64,000 nt of DNA from Chlorops oryzae (Eukaryota > Arthropoda > Insecta > Diptera > Chloropidae). A model generated the notes under the pieces. The model saw nothing but the letters and a program-made list of their open reading frames with translations, did not search any database and was not told where the DNA came from. Location: assembly GCA_020466095.1 (NCBI GenBank), contig CM035808.1:35791502-35855501 (forward strand). The letters run 5' to 3'. The translations under genes were made by a program, and so were the position numbers. Positions 11,774 to 23,334 of the stretch are shown here, in pieces. Position 1 is the first letter of the stretch, and the number at the start of each line of letters is the position of its first letter.

Positions 11774-13553
11774 GATGAAAATGGGTCTCAAATGAGAAAG
11801 CAAGTAGTCCTATTAATGTTATTGGATTCAAGTGAAATTTGGAAGCTTGAAGGAATTTCCTTACTACAATCTTAGCTTGGATCATTTACAAAAAGACTTA
11901 AATCCAGTCTAGTGGAATATCAGTCCATCAAGCCCAAGAAACTATTAAAGTAGAAATTTTGTTGTTGCCTTCGCTATAACATCTTTATTATTTATCAAAC
12001 CAAAACTGGACTCAGGCTTATCCTTTCAACGTGTATATCGCAATCTTTTCAGTTCCTTTTATGTTCAGTCATCACTTTATTATTTAACATTCCTCTTTCG
12101 TTTGTCTCCCATAGCTTTTGTTCCTTTTTTGGTATGCGTTCTTAAATTTCCATACAAAATATACACATCGCACAAACCAAATGAACATTTAATTTGCTTC
12201 TGCTTTTGCTGAAACTTTTAAGGAAAAAATCGTCCCAGATATTCAGAGTTCAAATAAAATGTTCATCTCATTTCGTCTCCTGTCGAAGTCGACGTTTTTC
12301 CCAGTTTTCTAGCATTCTCTGAAAATCACTTTGCTTCTATTACCATTCCGCATTTACAGATTTCATTCGGCGAATGCGTCGCGGGACTGATTGAAATTCG
12401 CGGATAACCTGAAATGGATTTTTCCTCTCCGCAATTGCTTTGGTGGCAATTTTAGTGATTCACAAAGTGAATTTTTCGTCCTCGTCGGAAGCTTGCTACA
12501 GATGAGGCTCCCTCCGCACTGCCAGTTAGTGCTTTCGCGTCGAGGATGAAGTTTTTCATATTTCGTTCTGTGTTGCTTCTTTGTTTCGAAGCATTCCCCG
12601 TGGTGAAATGTCATTTATTGTGGCAGTCAAGGATACATGGGATATTTTCCCGCTCCCAATCCCATTGGTACTTTACGTAAGAATACACTTTTTAAAGATA
12701 TCTACACGCGTCAAGGGAAAATATGAAAACTCGTTTAAGGAAACGCGCTTGTTCATTACAAAGAAAGACTTTTCCTGCTTGCGATGCGAGAGTATGTAAG
12801 TATGTATGTACATTTCCAGCGTTCAGCCAATCAAACTGCACCGCACTATCTTAAGGTTAACCGAATTCATTTTCCAATTTGAATAAACGACTACTGAGGA
12901 GGTTTATATCCCCGGCTTGCAATAATGCGAGCCATTAAAGTGAATGAGAAAATTTCGAATAGGTTCAAAAGACAACGGATCCAATAAACAATTGATGCGT
13001 TCGAAGGATTTTATGGCAAGCATGACGCAGCGTGAGCTGAGAATCAATATCACACACGCGTTTAAGGATCTCACAGGGAGACAAACAGCTGCCAATTACG
13101 CGCGAAATTGTGATGGGGTTACACGTTACGCCCATTTGAAATGGATTCGTTTTGGTAACGCTTCCAACAAATTTCAATCAAGAAGATCTAAATGCCGGAA
13201 TTTGTGCATTTGTGCGCAAATTTACGAGACCTCGTTTACTTTGCCGCATTTAAATCGAATCCAAAACAGGGTAAAAAACATATTTAGGAGGCTACATAAA
13301 AACGATATCTTAGGAAGGAAGATCTGAGTTCGGTTGTATAGTTAGATTTCGCCTAATAGTTTTCATCGTCCTCTTTATATTGGACATTCTTCTTATATAA
13401 CTTGCCTTAAATCACTTTAAATTGTGCCAAATTCTATACGAAATTGCTTGATAAGGATATCAAGACGAATAATTCTGAAATATAGCCTGAAAGACATCTT
13501 AGCTTCGAATGCTGGCCAAACTTTGATCCCATTCAAAATAATAATACAAATAT
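11774..13553. other. Gene-free DNA
   Basis: No recognisable gene. The 127-codon plus-strand frame at 12944-13327 is basic and lacks any motif I know. A (GTAT)n tract lies near 12793-12812. Confidence 0.5.
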
Positions 13554-14060
13554 CCCGGCTGGAGAGTTACCTAGAGAAGTCTAGTGTTTAGCTTGACCCT
13601 AGCTAGATTCACCACATTATTGATAAATCCTGGCTGGATCTAGACAGGCCCTGGACTAACCAATCTTGACTCGATCCAGCTTATCTTGACCCTACTTTGA
13701 CGGTAGGTAGAATCACTCCTATATTGGCGATGACGTGTACAATCTAGACAGGGCCCATGTAATTTTCCCTAGCCAAAGCTCGGATAGAAAATTCTACCCT
13801 GGCGTCATCGTGGGCCTAGTTAGTCCGGCCTCTTTAGTGGCCTTCTTAGGAAAAATTTAGACAATACCTGACTAGATCGATGTGGATGGATTTGCAGATC
13901 TAGATAGGTCCTAGACAGAAATTACTAGCAAGGACTATTCTAACCAAAGCATTAAAAAATTAGCAAGGGCCTGGCTAGACTTTACTAGGCAGGCCGAAGA
14001 TATAAACTAGGAAAATCTAGACAGGGCCCTTGCAATATCTAGTTAAAATTTCCGACCTGG
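13554..14060. mobile_element. CTAGACAGGGCCC-rich MITE-like element, copy 1
   Basis: It is bounded by CCCGGCTGG and a degraded complement (CCGACCTGG). The body repeats words such as TCTAGACAGGCCCTGG, TCTAGACAGGGCCCATG and AGCAAGGGCCTGGCTAGAC. It is collinear with the copy at 22467-23334. No clear duplication of the target site is visible, and I do not recognise the superfamily. Confidence 0.7.
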
Positions 14061-15974
14061 TTGTTTGGAAAGAAGAAATTAAAAACGAAATAATTAATTA
14101 GCACTGCACTAACAATAAAGTAAACACAAAATTGAATATTGACTTCAAGTATCAAAACGGCTGTAGAAATAAATTGTGGAAAAATGCGGCCACGGCAAAA
14201 ATCATCTGGAATATACAATGCATCCGTTGGACTTGATCAGCAAATGGAATAGAAAGAAAAATGAAACCCTCTTCATAATAAATTTGATGCGATATGGCGG
14301 AAAGTGCCATCGGTTTTTAGAGCCGTATATGTGCCCCGCATTATGATGACAGGATGCGCATAAATAACGAATACGTGAGAGGGAATGCAGTAATCCACAA
14401 ACATGAGAGCAATAACACAAATGCCTATCTAAACGGATAAATTACAATTTTGAAGGGCATAGCCAAATAAACATATTCATTTGAGTGCATGAAAATGCAT
14501 GCTAATGTTTACCTACAAGGCTCCTCATTCATATAGTATAGTATGTGCATGTTTGTAAATAGATAATGGCCGAGTCCTGTCACGGTATGTGCAGCGCACA
14601 GTTGAGCGAGCACACATAATAGACGCTCTCTCGCTCTATATTGGATTGAAACAATGAGCCTCTTCGATGCCGTGCATTGTTGGCCGAGCTGGGTCTGGTC
14701 TGTGTTTGCCTAACTTTGGCCAAAGAATCGGGCACGCTAATCACTAAAGCTGGGCCATTCAATCCGGACATTGTTTACTTTTCTGACATTAACACCATTT
14801 TGTCGAGTGGATTTCCATTGAATTGTTTGACATCCTGCCAATCAGGCTGAAAAGTTTCCTATGAATTTAAACTTGAAAAAGCCATAAAAATTCGAAATAG
14901 AATAAATTTAATTGCATGAATTTTCCTCAGTATAGAGTCATTATTGTGATCCTTAGAAAAGCAGGAGATTACAACAGTAGAAACCTTTTTCTTTTTGATG
15001 TGTGAAGGCGCGCATTTGGATTTTTTAAGTAAAAAGGACATCAATTTAATTCAGGGATTGTTAGAAAAGTACAATACAGGAGCGAAGACGAAGGGCCGCT
15101 CTTTCCTCCGCTCAAAAGAATTTTATAGTTAATTCATGCACACAGTAAAATAAATATGTGTTCAAATATTTGACTTTCGTGCAGCAAATTTCGGAATTAC
15201 TTAAGGTAGATGACAAGCTTTGTTCGCATCTGATGTGACATCTCTTTTTTTCTTATTATTATCCTTGCATGCACAGCATTTTTGTTTTTTGTTTTTATTT
15301 TGAGCGCGCGTTCGATCTTCACCAGCAGACAAGGCGGAGTCGTAATTTTCTCGTCTTGATAGAAACATCCTTGGCATTCATTCAATTGATCCTATTTTTG
15401 TTGAGACAATTTTTTCATTTTATATTTTCGCTCTTGACTATTGTCTGTTATCCTTTTGTTTTCTGCATTGATGTCTTCTTCGCTCTTTTTCGAGTAACTT
15501 TTTTTCTTTTACACTCCCTTTGATTGGAACTATGCGCAGTCAATGAATTGTCATCGACGGGCTTGACAGTTCTGCTTTTGTAATTTTTCATGGGCTTGAG
15601 CCATTGTTAATGGTTTCCTTTGTGATTGCATGTTTCGGAGGTTTTTCATATTTTCTTCGTTCGTTCCTTTTTTCCATCGCTTTTACCTTAATGTTTTAAT
15701 TGATTTATTGCTTTTTATCGGAGTGTTCTAGTTGAGTGTTAATGGAGCGATTCGATTTAACGATCGATTATGTATGTTGGACTGCCAGATGCACAGTGGT
15801 CATATTACGTGATAATACTCTTCGATTATTTTGAATTGAATTGTTATTAACTCTTTCTCTCGTAATGCGATTTTTCGAAGTTGGTGATTTTTTTTCTCTC
15901 CAATTTCTTAAATGGCTGTGGCCTTTTGCTCCTTATATACATATCTAGGTTTATTCGAGTGATGTTGGGATACT
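14061..15974. other. Gene-free DNA
   Basis: AT- and pyrimidine-rich sequence. The Phe- and Leu-rich open frame at 15269-15523 is a low-complexity product of TTT-rich DNA. No RNA gene is visible. Confidence 0.5.
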
Positions 15975-15978
15975 ATTT

Positions 15979-16051
15979 GGTATTCGGTCTTTTTTTTCAA
16001 TAATCGGCATTCGGCCGAACAGTTAAAATATTCGGCCAAATACCGAATAGT
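15979..16051. repeat. ATTCGG/CCGAAT inverted simple repeat
   Basis: GGTATTCGGTC, GGCATTCGGCCGAAC, ATATTCGGCC and AATACCGAATAG occur close together, forming overlapping palindromes. It lies about 60 bp upstream of the SINE target site. Confidence 0.5.
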
Positions 16052-16119
16052 AGAAATAAGCTATCAAAAGAATCAGCAGCAACTAGAAATTAAATTTATC
16101 TCATAATAAGGGGCTATCT

Positions 16120-16363
16120 GTGGCTCTGGGATAGCGTAGGGGATGCGTGCTATGCTCTTGATCCCAGGGTCCGAGGTTCGATTCCCGGCACAGGCAAAAC
16201 GGAGTGTAATGTTCCAAGCCTAGCACTGGATTTTCAAAAATCGCATGTTAGGGGCACACTACATAAAAAGACATACACACACACAAACACAAGAAAAAAC
16301 TAATTGTGGTATCACAATGGGCCGATAAATGGCCTAAGTGGCATCCACTTCAACCAACCAACC
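16120..16363 (+). mobile_element. tRNA-derived SINE with perfect 12 bp target duplication
   Basis: The 5' region carries a pol III A box (TAGCGTAGGGG, from 16132) and a perfect B box (GGTTCGATTCC, 16175-16185), set at tRNA-like spacing. After a tRNA-unrelated body the element ends in a CAACCAACCAACC tail. The direct repeat AAGGGGCTATCT flanks it exactly (16108-16119 and 16364-16375), showing target-primed insertion. The perfect duplication suggests a fairly recent event. It is not a tRNA gene, because no acceptor stem closes around the boxes. Confidence 0.9.
16132..16185 (+). promoter_or_regulatory. Internal RNA polymerase III promoter of the SINE (A and B boxes)
   Basis: The A box is TAGCGTAGGGG and the B box is GGTTCGATTCC, the exact form of the GGTTCGANTCC consensus. 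They start 43 bp apart. Both boxes look intact. Confidence 0.8.
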
Positions 16364-16512
16364 AAGGGGCTATCTCCATCTCTGTCAGAAATGAAAAACT
16401 TCATACAAAAAATCACTTCAAAAATTAATCAGGAATTAAAGTGTTTTTTTTTTATATGAAGTTTTTTATTTCTGTTTTATTGTTTTTTGGCAGAACTGGA
16501 GAAATCGCCTAA

Positions 16513-16938
16513 GGGCCCATTTACACTTTTGACGTTTGACGTAAAAAAAAAAATTAGTTTCAAAATTTAAAATATTATTTCGATTCAAAAACCGATTTTG
16601 ATGTCAAAAATTCTTACGGTTATAGCATGTCCTCACTATAGCCAAAATTAAGTAATTTCGGTGTTTTCGTAATTTCAACCTCAAACCCGTCCACATAGTC
16701 GTAATTTCGGTAATCGTAATATCATTTGCTTTCCGTTTACAAGAGTTCAAATATACGAAAATCCATTCAAAGTTCCAGGGATGCATTTACAGAAGATTCA
16801 AGCAAAATGTACTAAAAATTCAGGGTTGTAGCCGGTTTCATACTAATTTGGTGAATAATTTCGTTGAAATGACGATAGTAAGGTTATTTCATTTGACAGA
16901 TTTCAGTTGACAAAATCGTGAAATGTGTAAATGCGCCC
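16513..16938. mobile_element. Harbinger-type MITE, 426 bp
   Basis: Ends GGGCCCATTTACAC and, inverted, GGGCGCATTTACAC are flanked by TAA on each side (16510-16512 and 16939-16941). The similarity of the ends extends about 22 bp. GGGCC-type ends with TWA duplications point to PIF/Harbinger. There is no coding capacity. Confidence 0.8.
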
Positions 16939-16941
16939 TAA

Positions 16942-19900
16942 AGTAAAAAAAAAAAAATTTTAATTAATGAGATTTTAATTTCCTCTGAAAACATTAAAAA
17001 CAATTGGTAAATTTTTCAGTGATAGCTTTTGTCTTGACACCATATGGCCGCGAGTCATATGCAAATCATTATTCGTGGCATCACCAGTTTATATCCTGGT
17101 ATGTTAGTTCGTCACTAAGAGAAAGTTTTCATAGCCGATTAAATTGACCGAAAAAGATTTGGAGCGAAATTTTATTTTTATTTTCTAGAATATGTTTACT
17201 ACTTAGAGAAATATTACCACTGTTTAACGCCTTACCGTCTGGCTCGTTCGAGGCATCCAAAACACGTTGGGTTTTTGGTTTCTATTGAATGTAAAACATA
17301 TTGATTTCGGTTTGACTTTTCCAATGAAGGACAACGAAATAAAAAATGATTTTTTTTCTTCCTTCAATTGACAATGTTGTGCAATGTTTTGTAAATATTT
17401 GAACAAAAAACTGGACACAGAGGAAAATATGTAATTTTTTCCAAAAAAAAAAATATAAAAAAAATTTTGTCACAAAAAATTGAGTCATAAGAATTTCAAT
17501 AGATTCGATTAAATGAATTTCGGAGGAATCACACCTTCGTACGCAACTAACCCAAAAGGACACAAAGGACAATGGCATTGTTTAGCAGCGAAGAACGTTG
17601 AAAGGACGTGGCAACCTGTGCAAATTGTTTTGGGGCAAAAGAACAAATTCTTATTGAATCAAAAGAAAGTGAATTTATTACTTTCGCCTGGATTTTTCGA
17701 ATTTCTCTGTTTGGTGAAGCGATAAAAAATATTAAAAAGTAGGCGGCAACATTTGAACTTCAACAATTGGAAGAAATACCATTATTAGGCAATAACAGTA
17801 GCCTTGACATTTGGTTACAACTTGATGTTTTTTCTCCTTCCATATTTACTTTTGTTTTTAGAACGTGAACTGGAGGCGGTACGGCTTTGTACGAATCATC
17901 ATCATCTTGTTGTTTACAGATAATTTGTTACTCTTAAATGTTTTCGTATTTTCAGAATTTCTTTTTCAAAAATGTTTGAATTTTTTTAAGAAGCAACTTC
18001 ATAAAGAATTGAGAGATAAGGTTTTTCTTGTCACTCGTGAGTTTGTTGGTTAGTTAATTCCAGATTCTTCCGCAGTCTACGTTAGCCGTTAGGTCATCAA
18101 TTGAAAAATTGATCTTTGTCCTGCTATATGATTATGATTACAACCCATGGTTTCTGCATGATGAGGAACCGATTAAATGATTTTGATGAATGTTAATTGA
18201 TATATTTCTGGAAAATATACTGATTTTAAATACAACAGGTGATACTGTAATAGTCAGTCAAACTTTCAAGTATATAGATGGCATTCTTTCAGGCAGGAGG
18301 ATATAAACCAAGCACGTCGAGATTCTATGATTGTAAAGGAAGTCCTCGTGCTGATTTTTATTGATTTAATTTTGAGTGAAATACCTAATTTTGTTTCCGA
18401 AACTGTCGTTCTGATGCCTCTTCCACTTTCTCAATGTATGAAATAAATAAAATTGGACAAGCAAAAAGTCCTAAATTATAAGCTTCATAATAAAAATAAC
18501 GCAAAATTTGACGCGCTGGTCATGAGAACAAATCCTAGTGCTGAGAATATCTAACAAAAAAAGTAATCTTATTGAAACCATTTTAAGACTTAACCTGATC
18601 TATTGTGCTCATCATGTCTGTGTCATTTTAATCTATTAATCTGGAGTAAATCGGGACTCAAATTTCGGACGCAGGACCACATCCTCATGAGTGAATATAC
18701 AATAAACCAAGAAAAAAGGATTCTAAGACCTTCAACCAGGACTGTACGATTTTTCTTCGGATCAGTCGAAAGAAGTTTAATTTGCTCAGCATCTTTTCCC
18801 GAATGAAAAACCACTCGTTACAAAAATTATGGCCCGAAGAGTCACTCTAACACAGGATAACAACAAATCATAAAACGAATGATCTTCTTCCAAACTTTCA
18901 ACTCGATATTTAACATTACATACATTTTTTAAAAGCCATTGAAGTGGTCATTCAGCCGATTCCTAATCAAAACTGACGGATCCTAATTAGGTAAATCCCA
19001 ATCTCGCGTCTATTTAATGGCCATCAACATGTGGGCGCATGCGTGTGATCCATTCGCATATCGAAGAATATCTTTTTCCTTCTCCTTTTAACAAAGGAAA
19101 TTATCTAAGTGCCGATGTTCATAATTACGTTAATCAGATAACAGCAAAGACATGCCGACACACACCTGATCAGTAATCCCATAATGCTGGCCATGAGAAC
19201 ACGTAATGGCACATGGAACACGTGATTTAAGTAACATATTACATATTCCTTTTGTCTAACGAAAACAAAGCAAAACTCGAAGAAGTAATCCGAAAATTAC
19301 ATGCGTGAGTTTACTAAAATGAAAAGGGAAGTAATCTTGTTTAAATAAAGGACATCAGATAGAATATAAAGGAGCAGTATCACGGCCTCATTCTCATTAA
19401 CTAATTCTACTCTTACGAGTCCGATTCTTTGGAGCTTTCTAAAATGTTATTTACCCTTGAGGAGCTCATGACGTATGTTATTTAATTCTAACGATTTCTA
19501 CGTGATGTTTCAAAGAGGCTCAGAAGGTACCCTCATTGTTTGTTGGCAGGCCAAGGCAATATCGTTCCTATATAAGAGTCGGATGGCAAAAGTATTCGTG
19601 ATGCTAGTTTTCGACATTTGAGATTTCATCAGGAAAATTGAAACTTTTTAGCTAAAAGTCTACTCTTTGATTTTAGGGATTTTTAAATTCATAGTTCTCA
19701 AATCCCAGAAGAATTTTTTGGAGTCCTAAAGGAGGCATTTATGATCCCAAGTCCCAGAAGTGATCCGTTGTAATGAGTTCACTTCGCACTCCAAAATGAA
19801 TGTGTTTCCTTCGATAGCTCCGACATAATTTCGGTAGTGCTGGATGGGTTCATTCAAAACAACAACAAATTCTTTAAATGTTTATTCACAACAACAATAA

Positions 19901-22079
19901 CGAAAACAAATACTTATTTGAAACTCAATTTTGAATTTCAATTGTGATTTCGATGAAGACTCTCGGAAAAAGACGCGACGGCTGGTTCCCAGTATTTATT
20001 TACCTTTTCGGAAGATTATCGCGAATAGAGGAAAAAAATAAATAATAATATTTGGTACGAATCGTGTTATTTGAATTGCTTAAGTCGGCTACGGCAACGC
20101 ACCTGCCTAAACTCCCACAAATCTCCCGCAAGATATTGAGCGCGATTTAATTCCTCTAAAACAGCTTTAATAGTCTTAAGAGTGGCGAAAGCGAGAATCA
20201 CGGCAGCAATTAAAATAAAATGCCTATGTCAATACAGGGAAATGAAATCAAAACAGATAAATTTTTTTTTTTATCACAGAATTGAGTGACAATGTGGCCT
20301 CGTTGGGGATGATGAGAATGATGATGGTTGTACTGATGGTTGGCCTTCATTCAACCACCTAAAAGCCGGTGCGATACCCCGACAAATACGCTCAAATAGT
20401 GTAAATAGGAAAATGACATGCAGCAGACAATGCGGTTGATGTCCATTTCGTGTTGCAAGAAAATCCCACTGCCATAAATCACGCGTGCAAGGGTAACCGT
20501 GTAAGGGTACAACCGGCGCCCTAAGCTTAATGGCAAACAAAAGTTCAATGATGAGACACGTGACAGACGTTGAAAGCAATCAATAAAATTTCAAAAGCTT
20601 TTACTTAATTTTTCTTTTTTAAGAAGAAGCAACACCGAACCACAAGCTAAGCTACGAGAGCATAGAAGAAAGTAAGGAGCAAAGATTCCAAGCTTGCGTA
20701 AGTGTTTATCAAATGCGTAGCTCTTTTCTCTCCGGCACACTGAAGTTCGAAGGCAATCCTTATTTGAAGCTTCGGAGAACGCCATTGATGAGTTCGAGCG
20801 TGTAATTCAATCAAACACAAATCAAACGATCCCAACACGTTGCCAACTGTTGTCGAATACATGGCCCCCACATACAAACATGTCTCTCAACACGTGGGCA
20901 CACATGTAACTAGTCACTGTCATGCCGAAGTTACTTCGATAGGAGCAAATTCATCTAAGTATGCAACCCATCCACTCTGGTGTGCGTCCCAAAAAAATAA
21001 TTTACTGCCGAAGAATAACAACGAAATGTGGCTAAATTTTTGGTTCACCAGAAAAGGCACTCTACGAATCAAAGTGAGCTTGAAATCCGGTCTTTCGCTT
21101 TTGGCCTGACCAAGGACGCATCGACGGAAATGTTGAATTTGTTGTTGCGAAAGCGTAAGCAACAAACAACAAGGCACATTACGGGTACGGCAGCGTTCTA
21201 GCACAATCTGCCTTTTAACTTTCCACCCCCGAGAATGATGGAGTGCGGCATGTGTGCCAAGTGGTAAGCGGCAAGCGGCAAGTGGCAAGTGGCTCCACAA
21301 ATTAGGGGGTAAATTTGCTCACAATTTACTGTGTTAATCTAATTCGATCGTTTCAGAAAGGGTCATGCCTTTTATCCGGCTTCGGTATAGTCGGCCAGCA
21401 TCTTTGTGCGTGTGTGGAGCACAATCACACACACGCGCACACACAAGGGTGTAGATGGTATGATAAATTATTGGATAAAAGGCCTAAACGTCTTTGGCGA
21501 CTTAGGCCGACTTCGTACTCCATTTTTGCATGTGCCTGTGAGGACGACCATTACGCATATGTGCATAATAGTGGCTAACCGAATGTGTTAGACCAAAAAT
21601 TAAAAGCATGGTTAAGTATTACAGGATTTTCTTCGTTCTGCAAAAACTTAAACGAAATTTTATGTTAAAATACAATTTGTAGACCCGTTTTGGAGCGTGT
21701 GTTAAGGATACTTTTATGATAAAAATGAACATTATTCGTTCAATTTATTTCCATACATTTATGGCCTTCAACATAAATTATTTTGCTCTCTCTCTCTCTC
21801 TCTCTCTCGCTTTCCATTGCTTCCGGTAGTATTTATATGAAATTTTGAAAGGGGATTGTATGTCGTAGTATTTTTCATTTAATCAGTGGAACTATCAAAT
21901 GAGTGATGACAAACTATCGATATAGCTACGGTACACCACTATAGATGGTCTATGCATTCGACTTTCGCTGATTTTCGATACCAACAATTTTTAATCTTTC
22001 GTAAGGTGAAAATTCGTTTCTGTGCCAAAAATTGTTAAATTAAAGAGGCTATTGATGGTGCCCTACTATCGAAAAGAAA
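16942..22079. other. Gene-free DNA
   Basis: No recognisable gene. An octamer-like ATATGCAAATCAT occurs at about 17058. A (TC)n microsatellite lies near 21788-21809. (CA)n-rich sequence lies near 21424-21448, with AAGCGGCAAGTGGC-type short repeats near 21265-21290. Open frames in 20270-21580 show no domain and overlap each other on both strands. Confidence 0.5.
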
Positions 22080-22083
22080 ATAA

Positions 22084-22315
22084 TCAGCCCGATTCTGAAT
22101 ATTCCCGGGGAACGAATTCCCGGGGAATTTACTTTTCTTGAGATTAAATTTCTCGTTTTTTAAATAGATAGGAAAAGGAGAATTATGGGTATGGGTCAAA
22201 TACCCATTCCCCATCAAATTTATTCCACCAAATATTTCAAAAAGAAGAAGTTCACTCTCGAGAAAAATAAATTCCCCGGGAATTCGTTCCCCGGGAATAT
22301 TCAGAATCGGGCTGA
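22084..22315. mobile_element. Foldback MITE, 232 bp, with 59-60 bp arms and ATAA duplication
   Basis: The arms at both ends begin TCAGCCCGATTCTGAATATT, contain two CCCGGGGAA motifs, and differ at only two positions over about 59 bp. The direct repeat ATAA flanks it (22080-22083 and 22316-22319). The near-identical arms suggest it is young or that pairing is maintained. The superfamily is unclear. Confidence 0.8.
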
Positions 22316-22466
22316 ATAATTGCCAGCATCTATGCTGCCCATTAACGATAGTTGCCCAACATAAGTGCACTTATCGACAAAAGACAGCAATGAAAAGTTG
22401 AGGGTAAAAAAAGTAGGCCATTCATCTATATAAGTACGTACATTGCAGTACACATGCATACTTACA

Positions 22467-23334
22467 TTCTGGCTGGAAAACTGGCTAGGGAAGTCTGGTG
22501 ATTAGCTTGGCCCTAGCTAGATTTGCCACAATATTGATAAATCTTGGCTGGATCTAGACAGGCCCTGGACTAACAAATCTTGGCTCGATCAGGCTGATCT
22601 TGGCTCTACTTCGACGGTGGGCAAAATCGCCCCAACATTGGCGATGACGTGTACAATCTAGACAGGGCCTATGTTATTTTCTGTAGCTAAAGCTCGGATA
22701 GAAAATCCTATCGTGGCGTAATTGTGGGCCTAGTTTGTTCCGCCTCTTTAGTGACCTTCTGCGGAAAAATACACACAGGACCTCACTATATTTTATTAGT
22801 TACAGCCCGTGAATGTATGAATTTTTCCGAGAGAGAAAATTTGAAAAAAAAATTTTTTTAAATAATTCTCACTTAATTTAAATTCGTGGAAATTTAAAGG
22901 TTTAACTTTGCGTGTTGAATATCAGCGGAAAGGGGGCAGTATCGTACCAATAAGGTTCTACCGTGGTGCTAAGTTAAAAACTGTAACCAATACCCCGACA
23001 TGGGGATGAGAAAGTAAATCTTCGTGACTGACATATGGTTTCATATTAATATAATGGAACTTCAATTTTACTGCTGAATATTAAAACGACTTTCTCAGAT
23101 ATGTGGATATTTTTCTTTTCAAATTCTCCCAGTCCTAAAACGAAAAAATTGCCATGGGGATGGATTGGCAGATCTAGATAATTCCTACACAGAAATAACT
23201 AGCTACGCCCATTCTTACCAAAGCATTAATAAATTAGCAAGGGCCTGGCTAGACTTTACTAAGCAGGCCGAAGATATAAACTAGAAAAATATATCCAGGG
23301 CCCTTGCAATATCTAGCTGAAACTACCAGCCGGG
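22467..23334. mobile_element. CTAGACAGGGCCC-rich MITE-like element, copy 2, interrupted
   Basis: It is collinear with 13554-14060 from CTGGCTGG to AGCCGGG. Its right terminus (CCAGCCGGG) is better preserved than in copy 1. Between about 22787 and 23147 lies roughly 360 bp with no counterpart in copy 1, so copy 2 took an insertion, or copy 1 lost sequence. Confidence 0.7.
22787..23147. other. Extra segment inside copy 2 of the CTAGACAGGGCCC family
   Basis: The segment is absent from copy 1, where the sequence passes directly from GACCTGACTAG to GATGTGGATGG-like words. It contains AT-rich sequence and CAATACCCCGACATGGGGATG. Its own ends are not clear. Confidence 0.45.

Noticed and set aside
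12944..13327. 127-codon basic plus-strand protein
   Set aside because: No recognisable domain, splice context or homologous neighbour; there is an overlapping open frame on the other strand.
16120..16195. tRNA gene
   Set aside because: A and B boxes are present, but no acceptor stem pairs around them, and a 12 bp target duplication plus tail show a SINE.
20920..21300. 126-codon minus-strand protein
   Set aside because: It overlaps a similarly long plus-strand frame and has no recognised domain or codon signal.
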